From an uncultured Spirochaetales bacterium (GTDB lineage Bacteria > Spirochaetota > Spirochaetia > Sphaerochaetales > Sphaerochaetaceae), in assembly GCA_949292445.1 (NCBI GenBank), contig CASEZU010000072.1, positions 1-29,392 of the forward strand: a stretch of DNA of 29,392 nucleotides, written 5' to 3'. The translations under genes and the position numbers were made by a program. Below, in pieces: positions 8,141 to 15,866 of the stretch. The notes below the pieces were generated by a model. That model did no database searches. It was not told where the DNA came from and saw only the letters and a program-made list of their open reading frames with translations. The stretch's first letter is position 1. The number at the start of each line of letters is the position of its first letter.

Positions 8141-9286
8141 TCATTCCTCCTTGATGTAGCCGTCCTCCATCACCGTTATCTCGCTGCCGTCTGCTGTGAC
8201 GGCGGTTATCGTCGTTGTATCAGAACCGACAGGTATGGAGAGCGTCAGCAGAGAGTCATTCGCCGCTCTTCTTGCCTCCTCAGATACAAGACTCTCCGGC
8301 CTCGGTCCTCCGAGTGTCAGCGCAGTGCTTCTCATCCTGTCCCATTCCGGCAGGGCGAAGTATTCAATGCATGAGGCATGGGTGCTTTCCTCCGCGAGGG
8401 AGAGCTCAGAGACTGTTCCTGCCGCGCTGTCCTGTTCAAGGTAGAGAGCAATGAGCCTTGCAGAGTTTTCATCGGTGCTGTAATCCGTTATCTTTCCGTT
8501 CTCGACCCTTGCGGAGAATGACCTGATCATCCTGCCGAAAAGCATGAAAGGACGGGAGGCGGTGAAATAGCCGCTGGCGGAGCTTTTGTCGAGCGCTCTG
8601 AATATATCCGAGGCATAGATTGTCGGTATGAATCTTCTGCCGCTTTTCAGTTCCATGACGGAGGAGGCGAATATTGAGCCTGGCAGGAATGAGAATTCCA
8701 GATCCGTTCCTTCCTCATCCGCGATCCTCCCTCCTGTGAGGCCGAGACTGTTGAGCCTGTCGCGCTCATACAGCAGCAGGCCGGGATCCTCCTCTTCCTC
8801 AAGGTAGTCATCCTCCTCAAGGCCCAGCAGATCCGCAAGAAGCCTTGAAGGCAGGGATAGCGTGCCTTCCTCATCCAGCACCTTTCCCCATTCCGCCGAA
8901 GGCACAGGTGCTGTCGCGAATGGAATTGCAGGCGCGGAGTTCTCCAGGGGATCGGAAAGGTGACGGAAGCGCTGGATCTCCGGTGCTGTCAGCATCCTGC
9001 CGCTCTCCGCTTCCTCATATCCTCTGTATACAGGAAGGTAGAGCAGTGCTGTCGGTTTCTTCTCGATTGCATAATCCGCAGCTGCTTCTTCCGTGGCAGT
9101 TACCCTGCCGTTCTCTATATTCTGTATGTAGCTCCCGTTTCCTGTTATCTCGCGGGCTTTCCGTGCGATCAGGTGGGCAAACTCGCTGTTCTCCTCTTCC
9201 GTGTTTATCGAGAGGACATCACCTTCTAAAAGCCTCAGGGCCCTGCGGAGTATTATGTCCGCATATCTTTCCATGAGCATGTTCAT
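8141..9286 (-). CDS. M29 aminopeptidase-like protein with lost metal ligands
   Basis: 381 residues from the ATG at 9286; the open frame runs further back but through tRNA-Gly, so longer starts are rejected. The fold resembles AmpS/PepS M29 aminopeptidases: N-terminal MERYADIILRRALRLLEG, mid-protein EGTDLEFSF, ENGKITDYS, and C-terminal NDSLLTLSIPVGS. In active M29 enzymes the corresponding motifs supply metal and catalytic residues (PTEEVF, CHLALG, Tyr, THVDF). Here I read YASDIF, TALTLG, Arg and LTLSI, so most ligands appear lost while one Glu (VSELSL) is kept. It is probably a pseudo-enzyme. A consensus TATAAT ends seven bases before the ATG with no Shine-Dalgarno, suggesting a leaderless message; ATGs at 9280 and 9274 are alternatives. 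Cytoplasmic; function unknown. Confidence 0.7.
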   Translation of the reverse strand: MNMLMERYADIILRRALRLLEGDVLSINTEEENSEFAHLIARKAREITGNGSYIQNIENGRVTATEEAAADYAIEKKPTALLYLPVYRGYEEAESGRMLTAPEIQRFRHLSDPLENSAPAIPFATAPVPSAEWGKVLDEEGTLSLPSRLLADLLGLEEDDYLEEEEDPGLLLYERDRLNSLGLTGGRIADEEGTDLEFSFLPGSIFASSVMELKSGRRFIPTIYASDIFRALDKSSASGYFTASRPFMLFGRMIRSFSARVENGKITDYSTDENSARLIALYLEQDSAAGTVSELSLAEESTHASCIEYFALPEWDRMRSTALTLGGPRPESLVSEEARRAANDSLLTLSIPVGSDTTTITAVTADGSEITVMEDGYIKEE

Positions 9287-9293
9287 GCCCCCG

Positions 9294-9322
9294 ATTATAG
9301 TACAATGAGACAGGACGGTCAT
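9294..9322 (-). promoter_or_regulatory. Promoter of the M29-like gene
   Basis: On the minus strand ATGACC (9317-9322), 17-bp spacer, TATAAT (9294-9299). The expected start site is at about 9287-9286, right at the ATG, so the mRNA would be leaderless or nearly so. Confidence 0.65.
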
Positions 9323-9361
9323 GATGGCGTTTTCCGTCAGGAACTGACGCTGTATTATATG

Positions 9362-9387
9362 AAAAAACTCCTTACATCTGTAAGGAG
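9362..9387 (-). terminator. Terminator of tRNA-Gly
   Basis: Minus-strand hairpin CTCCTTAC-AGAT-GTAAGGAG, a perfect 8-bp stem, followed by six T (plus-strand A at 9362-9367). It lies ten bases after the tRNA. Confidence 0.9.
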
Positions 9388-9396
9388 CCTCTCTTG

Positions 9397-9468
<72 letters not shown>

Positions 9469-9486
9469 ATTGCGCTAACGGACAAG

Positions 9487-9515
9487 AGAATACGGAAAAC
9501 ACAAATATGTGTCAA
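9487..9515 (-). promoter_or_regulatory. Promoter of tRNA-Gly
   Basis: On the minus strand TTGACA (9510-9515), 17-bp spacer, TATTCT (9487-9492), putting the start about 12 bases before the mature tRNA 5' end. Confidence 0.75.
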
Positions 9516-9553
9516 TAAGCGTGCGGAAGATTATCTGAACATTTTTTTACAGA

Positions 9554-9582
9554 TTGATCAGCCTTGTCCGATGTGATATATT
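9554..9582 (+). promoter_or_regulatory. Promoter of the PUR-family gene
   Basis: TTGATC (9554-9559), 17-bp spacer, TATATT (9577-9582). The predicted leader of about 25 bases contains GGAGG before the ATG. Confidence 0.65.
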
Positions 9583-9612
9583 CGGCCAGAATAAAATCAA
9601 CGGAGGATCCAT

Positions 9613-9921
9613 ATGGGAGAGCGCGGAGAAGTCTTCTCGACAAAGCTGGTGAAGGATGACAGGACATATTTCTTCAATGTTAAGGAGAACATCTACGGAG
9701 ATCTCTTCCTCAACATAGTGGAGTCCCGTCCTACCGATACCGAGGGAAGATATCTCAGGCAGTCTGTGATTGTCTATCAGGAAGATATCGGAGAGTTCAT
9801 CAAGGAATTCCAGAAATCCATTGATTTCATCAAGATTCACGGCACGAGGAAGCAGCGCCCTACAACTCTTGTGCGCCGCCGCCATGCAGATACATCGAGT
9901 GTCAAGAAAGAGACGGAGTGA
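9613..9921 (+). CDS. PUR-alpha-like nucleic-acid-binding protein (DUF3276 type)
   Basis: A 102-residue protein of the single PUR-domain family found in spirochaetes and Bacteroidetes; the Borrelia member (BpuR) binds DNA and RNA and acts as a regulator. Sequence cues are the N-terminal GEVFSTKLVKDDRTYFFNVKE, which gives beta strands, then LFLNIVESR, and a C-terminal amphipathic helix around DIGEFIKEFQKSIDFI. The C-terminal tail is basic (RKQRP, RRRHAD). Length is normal. GGAGG lies seven bases before the ATG. Its TGA stop directly abuts the stop of convergent rnhB in TGATCA. Role inferred: a small nucleoid- or RNA-associated regulator; target unknown. Confidence 0.85.
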   Translation: MGERGEVFSTKLVKDDRTYFFNVKENIYGDLFLNIVESRPTDTEGRYLRQSVIVYQEDIGEFIKEFQKSIDFIKIHGTRKQRPTTLVRRRHADTSSVKKETE

Positions 9922-10542
9922 TCAGAAGAGGGAAGGCGTCTCATCTTTCTCGTGAAGATGGAACGATTCCCGTTCTATCGGAGAGGGGCCGAGTCTTTCC
10001 AGATTCCGGACATGCTCCTTCGTAGGATAGCCTTTATGCTTTGCGTAGCCGTATCCGGGCCATTTCCTGTCGCAGAGCATCATGATCCGGTCACGCTCGG
10101 TTTTAGCGAGAATTGATGCGGCCATTATCTCGGGGATTTTCGCGTCGCCTCTGACTATAGCCTCTGTCCTTACAGGCACATCAGGCGTCCTGTTGCCGTC
10201 GACAAGAAGCGTGTCGACATGGACTTTCTCTGCCACCATCAGGAATGCCTTCCGCATCGCGAGCATTGATGCCTGCAGTATGTTGATCCTGTCTATGACA
10301 CGGTGGCTGACTGACGAGACAGCCCATGCCGCGGCTTTCTCCTTTATGATCGCGGCTGCCTTGTCGCGTTCCTTCTCCGTCATCTTCTTGGAATCATTGA
10401 GAATGGAGACGGGGAAATCCGGCGGAAGGACAACAGCTGCAGCCGTCACAGGCCCCGCAAGCGGCCCGCGCCCGGCCTCGTCGGCCCCGCATACAACGCC
10501 ATAATCTGATTCAGGAAGCAAATCGAACAGCCCTTTTTCCAT
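9922..10542 (-). CDS. rnhB: Ribonuclease HII
   Basis: 206 residues from the ATG at 10542. Ribonuclease HII cuts RNA in RNA-DNA hybrids and single ribonucleotides misincorporated in DNA. Catalytic features are visible: GADEAGRGPLAGPV with the Asp-Glu pair near the N-terminus, LLVDGN with the third Asp, and ASILAKTERDR with the fourth acidic/basic group, followed by HKGYPTKEH. The frame stays open upstream to 10650 but that would overlap smc, whose coding is certain, so the inner ATG is chosen; GGAGT sits two bases before it, unusually close. It is divergent from smc, with 51 bases between start codons, and converges with the PUR gene with no intergenic bases. Confidence 0.93.
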   Translation of the reverse strand: MEKGLFDLLPESDYGVVCGADEAGRGPLAGPVTAAAVVLPPDFPVSILNDSKKMTEKERDKAAAIIKEKAAAWAVSSVSHRVIDRINILQASMLAMRKAFLMVAEKVHVDTLLVDGNRTPDVPVRTEAIVRGDAKIPEIMAASILAKTERDRIMMLCDRKWPGYGYAKHKGYPTKEHVRNLERLGPSPIERESFHLHEKDETPSLF

Positions 10543-10554
10543 AACTCCATCGAT

Positions 10555-10565
10555 GCTATAATAGC
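10555..10565. promoter_or_regulatory. Symmetric -10 element between rnhB and smc
   Basis: GCTATAATAGC is an 11-bp near-perfect palindrome. The plus strand reads TATAAT (10557-10562) at a good distance for smc, the minus strand TATTAT (10558-10563) for rnhB. No strong -35 is seen on either side. It could be a bidirectional promoter. Confidence 0.5.
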
Positions 10566-10593
10566 GGGGATTCTGTTTCAAGGAGGGTCGAGC

Positions 10594-13425
10594 TTGTTTC
10601 TCAAGTCTCTCGATATCTACGGCTTCAAGAGCTTCGCAGACAAGACGCATATCGATTTCGCCGGAGGCATCACATCCCTTCTGGGACCGAACGGATGCGG
10701 CAAGTCGAACATCGTCGATTCAATCAAATGGGTATTGGGTGAGAAGAGCACGAAATCCCTCCGTGCAGGCAAGATGGAGGATGTCATCTTCAACGGCACC
10801 GATACACGCAAGCCCATGCCGTTTGCCGAGGTCGAGCTGACGATTGACAACTCCGAGCATCAGCTGCCGACGGACGTAGCCGAAGTCGCCATCAAGCGCC
10901 GCTACTTCCGCACGGGCGAGAGCGAATATTTCCTCAATGGGCAGAAATGCCTTTTGAAGAACATCAGGGAGCTCTTTTTCGACACAGGTGTAGGCAAGAG
11001 CGCATATTCGATCCTCGAGCAGGGAAAGATCGACCAGATCCTCTCCACAAAGCCCGAGGACAGGCGTTACCTCTTTGAGGAGGCTGCAGGAATATCGAGA
11101 TATAAGGAGCAGTGCCACAGCGCTGAGCTCGATCTTGAGAAGACAGCCCAGAATATCGAGGACATAACGAGGTCATACAACGAGGCCAAGAGGGCCTGCG
11201 ACCGCTCCAGAAGCCAGGCTGAGAAGGCGAAGAGGGCAAGGGAGCTGGAAGCCAGGGCATTCGATCTCGATGTCCGCTATAACCTTGCCCGCATCCGCAC
11301 ATATTCCCTGATGAAGGAACAGCGCGAGAAGTGGAAGGCCAATGCGGAGAGCGAGATAACGAGGCTGCAGGAGCTGATGAGGACCCTCAATGAGGAGATC
11401 GAGACAGCCCAGGGCGAGCTTAAGGTGAAAAATGAGGAGCTCTATCAGGCACAGCTCGGAATAAACAACCTTGAGAACAGCATCAAGATGGCGGAGGAGA
11501 GGATCAATCTCTGGACTGAGAACTTTCAGGATGCGTCGATACGTCTCCGCAGCGCGGATGACAGGATCGCTAATATCCAGAGCTCTATAGACAGGCTCCG
11601 CGGAGAGGTCGAGTCACTTGAGGACAGCCTTTCCCTCAAGCAGGACCAGGCGGATGAGGAGCTGAGACAGATAACCGCGATCACGAAGATGCAGGAGGAG
11701 AAGAAGCTCCGCATCTCCAATCTTGAGAAAGAGGTGAAGGAGAGGGAGGAACGCGACAGGGCGCTGGATGAGGAACTGCTGCATCTTACTGAAGAGCTCA
11801 AGAAAGTCATTGAGGATCTTGTAGCAGAGGTCGATGAGAACACCGATACGGCATATTCTTCAGAGAGGATGGCTGCAGCTGAGAAGGCTTTCCTCGACAA
11901 AGCCGAGGAGATAAAGGGCGTTGTCAGCAACAGGATCGCTTTCCTTTCCTCGCTCAAAGATGAGGCACTGGTATCCAGAGAGATAGCGGAGAAGGATTTC
12001 GGAGTCTTCCATGACAGCGTTGATGAGCTCGTGGCTCTTTTCGAGGCGTACAGGGCCTCAATCCCGCCGGTTGTGGACAAGCTCCTTTCCTCCGACGGCC
12101 TCATTGCACAGAAGAGGGATATCGAGAGCCGCGAGAAGGAGATCAGGAAGGAGAATCTTGAGAACCGGACGCGGATACAGCTTGCGCGCGACGAGATTGA
12201 GATACTCCGCCAGGATGTGGACTCTCTTTCCGAGACTCTCGACCAGCAGAAGGAACACTACCGCTCCGTGCTCTCAAATCTCGATATCGCCCGCAATTCG
12301 CTGCAGGCAGTCCGTTCTTCCATCGAGGAGAAGGAGAACGAGGCTGAGAATGCCAGGCTCGATTCGGAGAAGGACAGGAGCCTTGTCCAGGAATACAACG
12401 ACAGGATCAAGGCGGAGGAGGAGAGCCGCAGGGAGATGAAGGCGGAGCTTGCGGAGAAGGGCGGTGCGATCGAGGAGCAGAGAGCGGTCGTTGCCCAGCT
12501 CAGTGCTGCCCTGCAGAAAAAGCGCACGGACAAGGAGAGCGCATACTCCGACCTCAATGAAGCGAACAGGATACTCTCGGAGCAGACTGCGAACATCGGT
12601 TCCACCGATACGCTCATCGAGAATGTCGTGCAGTCGTTTTTCGCCAAGTATTCGAGGAACCTCGGAGAGTTCCAGAAGATCATCGATGAGGAGGATCTTC
12701 CCGATGACACCCTTCTGATGAATGAGCTGGGGGAGGTGAACAAGGAGCTTGAGAAGCTGGGTACGGTCAATTACCTTGCGGAGGATGACTACAACTCCGC
12801 GAAGGAGCAGTTCGACTTCTATGCAAAGCATCTCGAGGATCTGAACAAGGCGAGAATAGACCTGGAGAAAGTCCTGGAGGAAATCGAGAACAGGGCGAAG
12901 GAGCTCTTCCTCAAGACATATAATGATATAAGCGACAATTTCCAGGCGATGTTCACCAGGCTTTTCGGCGGCGGAATCGCCAAGCTGACGCTGGAGGATC
13001 CGGAGAATGTGCTCACGTCAGGCATTGATATCTTCGCCCAGCCGCCGGGAAAGAAGCTGGTCACGCTTTCCCTTCTTTCCGGAGGTGAGAGGAGTATGAC
13101 GGCTGTCGCGCTTCTTTTCGCGACGTACCAGGTCAAGCCATCCCCGTTCTGCATCCTCGATGAGCTCGATGCGGCCCTTGATGACAAGAACATAGGCTAC
13201 TTCCTCGATGTGCTCGTTGATTTCGGCAAGACCAGCCAGTTCATCATCATCACGCATAACAAGCATACGGTCACGGGCTCCGAGACACTGCTCGGTGTCA
13301 CCCAGTTCGATCCCGGTGTATCGTCCATCGTCAGCTACCGTCTCGACCGTATTGCCGGTCAGCCTGTCATCCTCAATGACGATGATACTGTTGTCGATTT
13401 CGACAGCGACGGAAAGCTGCGGTGA
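10594..13425 (+). CDS. smc: SMC chromosome-segregation ATPase, short form without recognisable hinge
   Basis: 943 residues, against about 1170-1190 in typical bacterial SMC. The start codon is TTG at 10594, with AGGAGG seven bases upstream and the classic MFLKSLDIYGFKSFADKT N-terminus. The head is complete: Walker A GPNGCGKS (31-38), signature LSGGERSM (from 828), Walker B FCILDELDAALD (about 852-863), and a C-terminal ITHNKHT switch. Two long coiled coils (about 170-400 and 505-720) flank a centre (about 400-505) that lacks the glycine-rich hinge domain of canonical SMC and is itself mostly helical. As I recall, other spirochaete SMCs are also short. Role: DNA compaction and segregation with ScpA/ScpB, which are not in this window. 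The ffh promoter begins two bases after the stop. Confidence 0.92.
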   Translation: MFLKSLDIYGFKSFADKTHIDFAGGITSLLGPNGCGKSNIVDSIKWVLGEKSTKSLRAGKMEDVIFNGTDTRKPMPFAEVELTIDNSEHQLPTDVAEVAIKRRYFRTGESEYFLNGQKCLLKNIRELFFDTGVGKSAYSILEQGKIDQILSTKPEDRRYLFEEAAGISRYKEQCHSAELDLEKTAQNIEDITRSYNEAKRACDRSRSQAEKAKRARELEARAFDLDVRYNLARIRTYSLMKEQREKWKANAESEITRLQELMRTLNEEIETAQGELKVKNEELYQAQLGINNLENSIKMAEERINLWTENFQDASIRLRSADDRIANIQSSIDRLRGEVESLEDSLSLKQDQADEELRQITAITKMQEEKKLRISNLEKEVKEREERDRALDEELLHLTEELKKVIEDLVAEVDENTDTAYSSERMAAAEKAFLDKAEEIKGVVSNRIAFLSSLKDEALVSREIAEKDFGVFHDSVDELVALFEAYRASIPPVVDKLLSSDGLIAQKRDIESREKEIRKENLENRTRIQLARDEIEILRQDVDSLSETLDQQKEHYRSVLSNLDIARNSLQAVRSSIEEKENEAENARLDSEKDRSLVQEYNDRIKAEEESRREMKAELAEKGGAIEEQRAVVAQLSAALQKKRTDKESAYSDLNEANRILSEQTANIGSTDTLIENVVQSFFAKYSRNLGEFQKIIDEEDLPDDTLLMNELGEVNKELEKLGTVNYLAEDDYNSAKEQFDFYAKHLEDLNKARIDLEKVLEEIENRAKELFLKTYNDISDNFQAMFTRLFGGGIAKLTLEDPENVLTSGIDIFAQPPGKKLVTLSLLSGGERSMTAVALLFATYQVKPSPFCILDELDAALDDKNIGYFLDVLVDFGKTSQFIIITHNKHTVTGSETLLGVTQFDPGVSSIVSYRLDRIAGQPVILNDDDTVVDFDSDGKLR

Positions 13426-13427
13426 GA

Positions 13428-13456
13428 TTGACAGCTGCCTTGCATTATTGTATAAG
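13428..13456 (+). promoter_or_regulatory. Promoter of the ffh-rpsP-khpA-rimM-trmD-rplS operon
   Basis: TTGACA (13428-13433), 17-bp spacer, TATAAG (13451-13456): close to sigma70 consensus, and the only strong promoter seen ahead of this translation operon. The leader would be about 26 bases. Confidence 0.8.
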
Positions 13457-13488
13457 CATAAAGGCTGTAATTACGGCTCGGAAAGGCG

Positions 13489-14823
13489 ATGTTTGATAGT
13501 ATAGCAGGAAAATTCACAGGTATCATGAGAACTCTCTCCGGCAAGGGGAAGATCTCGGAGAAGAATGTACGCGATGCAGTTGAGGAGATCAAGGAAGCGC
13601 TCCTCGATGCTGACGTCAATCTCCGTGTCGTCCGCCGCTTCGTCAATTCCACTCTCGACGAGGCTCTGGGAGAGAAAGTCCTTTCATCCGTCGATCCGGG
13701 TCAGCAGTTCACGAAGATCGTCTACGACAAAATGGTCGAGCTTCTCGGCGGCACTGAAAGTACGGCGCTGCGCCTCAAAGGCAAGGATACGACCTCGGTC
13801 ATCCTTCTGATGGGCCTCCAGGGCTCCGGAAAGACCACCGCCGCACACAAGCTGGCATACAAGCTCAAGAAGGAAGGACGCTCGGTGATGCTGGTCGCCG
13901 CGGACCTTGTGCGTCCCGCCGCCATCACGCAGCTGCAGGTTCTCGGAGAGAAGGCCGGAGTGCCTGTCTTCACCATTCCCGGCGAGAAGGATCCTGCGAA
14001 GGTTGCAGAAGCCGCGATTTCCAGAGCAAAGCACGATCTTATCGACACAGTGATCATAGATACCTCCGGACGCATGCATCTCGATGAGGCGCTGATGGAG
14101 GAGATACAGAGGGTCGCCAGGGTATCCAGACCGGATGAGACACTCTTTGTCGCCGATGCGATGACAGGCCAGAGCGCTGTCGACATTGCTAAGGAGTTTG
14201 AGGAGAAGGTCGGTATCAGCGGCGTCATCCTCACCAAGTTCGACTCTGATACAAGGGGCGGTGCCGCGCTCTCGCTCCGTTCAGTTGTCGGCAAGCCGAT
14301 CAAGTTCATCGGAACGGGCGAGAAGATGGAGGATCTCGAGGTCTTCCATCCGGAGCGTATCGCGACCCGTATCCTCGGCATGGGCGATATCGTATCCCTT
14401 GTGGAGAAAGCCCAGGAGCAGTTCGATCAGGCAGAGGCTGAGAGACTGCAGAAGAAGATGGAGAAGAACACCTTCGATCTGCAGGACTATCTCGATCAGC
14501 TTGAGAACCTCAAGAAGATGGGCTCTGCGGACAAGCTCATTGAGATGATTCCCGGCGCGAAGGGAAACATCACGGAGGAGGACCTCCATCTCGAGGAACT
14601 TGAGAAGGAGAAGGCGATCATCCGTTCGATGACACGCTTCGAGAGAAGCAACTACCGCATCATCGGGCCTTCCAGGAGGAAGAGGATCGCAAAGGGATCC
14701 GGAACATCCGTTGCAGAGGTGAACAGGCTCCTGAAGAAGTTCGAGAAGTCCCGCCTTATGATGAAGAAGGTGATGACAAATAAGAAATTACAGGCTGCAA
14801 TGCTGAAGCAGTTCGGCATGTAG
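13489..14823 (+). CDS. ffh: Signal recognition particle protein Ffh
   Basis: A 444-residue GTPase that binds 4.5S RNA and the signal sequences of nascent inner-membrane proteins and delivers them to FtsY. Domains are in the normal order: N helical bundle (1-90), G domain with P-loop GLQGSGKTT (109-117), DLVRPAAITQL, DTSGRMH and TKFDSDTRGG motifs, then the methionine-rich M domain (about 300-444) ending in MMKKVMTNKKLQAAMLKQFGM-like sequence. Length is typical. AAGG lies a few bases before the ATG. It is the first gene of the translation operon, 26 bases before rpsP, an arrangement shared with many Firmicutes and spirochaetes. Confidence 0.97.
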   Translation: MFDSIAGKFTGIMRTLSGKGKISEKNVRDAVEEIKEALLDADVNLRVVRRFVNSTLDEALGEKVLSSVDPGQQFTKIVYDKMVELLGGTESTALRLKGKDTTSVILLMGLQGSGKTTAAHKLAYKLKKEGRSVMLVAADLVRPAAITQLQVLGEKAGVPVFTIPGEKDPAKVAEAAISRAKHDLIDTVIIDTSGRMHLDEALMEEIQRVARVSRPDETLFVADAMTGQSAVDIAKEFEEKVGISGVILTKFDSDTRGGAALSLRSVVGKPIKFIGTGEKMEDLEVFHPERIATRILGMGDIVSLVEKAQEQFDQAEAERLQKKMEKNTFDLQDYLDQLENLKKMGSADKLIEMIPGAKGNITEEDLHLEELEKEKAIIRSMTRFERSNYRIIGPSRRKRIAKGSGTSVAEVNRLLKKFEKSRLMMKKVMTNKKLQAAMLKQFGM

Positions 14824-14849
14824 CTTCCAAGCAGTATAAGGAGAATACC

Positions 14850-15110
14850 GTGAGCACAACAATGAGACTTAAGCGCTTCGGAACGAAGAAGAGACCTTAC
14901 TACAGGGTCGTTGTACAGGACAATCGTCTTGCCACATCGTCAAAGACGATTGATGAGGTAGGAACATACCGCCCGGTCGAGGCTGAGAACCAGCTTACCC
15001 TCAATGAGGAGAAGATCAAGGAATGGCTCGGCAAGGGTGTTGTCGTATCCCCGACCGTAAAGGATCTTCTCAATTCGCAGGGAATCCAGATCAACCGCAA
15101 GCAGAACTGA
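14850..15110 (+). CDS. rpsP: 30S ribosomal protein bS16
   Basis: An 86-residue ribosomal protein. MRLKRFGTKKRPYYRVVVQD is the conserved N-terminal core, preceded here by four extra residues (MSTT) if the GTG at 14850 is used. I favour GTG because AAGGAG lies six bases upstream, whereas the ATG at 14862 would be 18 bases from it. GTYRPVEAENQLTLNEEKIKEW is the expected second half. It lies between ffh and khpA in the operon. Confidence 0.96.
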   Translation: MSTTMRLKRFGTKKRPYYRVVVQDNRLATSSKTIDEVGTYRPVEAENQLTLNEEKIKEWLGKGVVVSPTVKDLLNSQGIQINRKQN

Positions 15111-15126
15111 GATTCCAGGAGGGCCT

Positions 15127-15360
15127 ATGGAAAAGGAACTTGTGGAATTTATGGTCAGAAGCCTTGTGGACCAGCCTGACGAGGTGAGCGTGAACGTGAT
15201 CGAGGGGGAGAAATCAACCATCCTCGAGCTTCATGTCGCTGAAGGTGATGTCGGCAAGGTGATCGGCAAGCAGGGCCGCATCGCGAAGGCAATCAGGACA
15301 ATCCTCTCAGCCTCCGCAACACGCGACGGAAAGCGTGCCGTTCTGGAGATCCTAGACTGA
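15127..15360 (+). CDS. khpA: KH-domain RNA-binding protein KhpA (YlqC)
   Basis: 77 residues, essentially one type II KH domain with the GxxG loop in GKVIGKQGRIAKAIRTIL. The family binds structured RNA and is routinely found between rpsP and rimM; in Gram-positive bacteria it works with KhpB in RNA control. GGAGG sits five bases before the ATG. The stop TGA shares a base with the rimM ATG (TGATG), so the two are translationally coupled. Confidence 0.93.
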   Translation: MEKELVEFMVRSLVDQPDEVSVNVIEGEKSTILELHVAEGDVGKVIGKQGRIAKAIRTILSASATRDGKRAVLEILD

Positions 15361-15866
15361 TGGAGGAACTTCTCTCAACCGCCACTATCGGAAGAACGCA
15401 TGGCGTCGATGGCTTTCTCAGGGTGTACTCGCTTTCGGGTGAATATGCTCATCTCAGGAAGCTGAAGGATGCTGTAGCCGTGCTTCCTGACGGAAAGGAG
15501 AAGTTTCTTTCTGTATCACAGGTCCGCAGCCAGGGCGATTTGTTCCTGATGAAATTCACAGGCTATGAGACGCCGGAGAGCGCAAGGCTGCTTTCAGGTG
15601 CTGTCCTCAAGGTCCGCCGTCAGGATGCAAGGAAACTCAGAAAAGGCGAATACTACGTCGCAGACCTCTTCGGCCTCCGTGTCGTTCACGGCGGAGTGGA
15701 TGTCGGCGTTGTGAAGGATGTCTCGGAAGGAGCGCAGGCGCTTCTTCTGCAGGTTGAGCATGACGGCCGCATCTTCCTCGTACCCAACATGAGCGTGTTC
15801 GTCTCGGAACCGGATTTTGAGAAGGGCGAGATCGAGCTCCTGATGGGGGATCTTCTCGAGCTATGA
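15360..15866 (+). CDS. rimM: Ribosome maturation factor RimM
   Basis: 168 residues. N-terminal RimM barrel with TIGRTHGVDGFLRVYSLSG (9-27) and a C-terminal PRC-barrel containing LRKGEYYVADLFGLRV and DGRIFLVPNMSVFV. It assists 16S rRNA processing and 30S assembly by binding bS16-region/uS19, fitting its place after rpsP. Its start overlaps the khpA stop by one base, and its stop overlaps the trmD ATG by four bases (ATGA). No internal anomaly. Confidence 0.95.
   Translation: MEELLSTATIGRTHGVDGFLRVYSLSGEYAHLRKLKDAVAVLPDGKEKFLSVSQVRSQGDLFLMKFTGYETPESARLLSGAVLKVRRQDARKLRKGEYYVADLFGLRVVHGGVDVGVVKDVSEGAQALLLQVEHDGRIFLVPNMSVFVSEPDFEKGEIELLMGDLLEL

Noticed and set aside
10543..10650. Longer rnhB start at 10650
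   Set aside because: It would overlap the certain smc coding sequence; the ATG at 10542 matches the expected N-terminus.
12258..12831. Overlapping minus-strand frames within smc
   Set aside because: They mirror the coiled-coil coding sequence, have no ribosome-binding site and encode low-complexity protein.
10594..13425. smc as a truncated or frameshifted gene
   Set aside because: One uninterrupted frame contains both head halves with all ATPase motifs, so the shortness lies in the arms and centre, not in damage.
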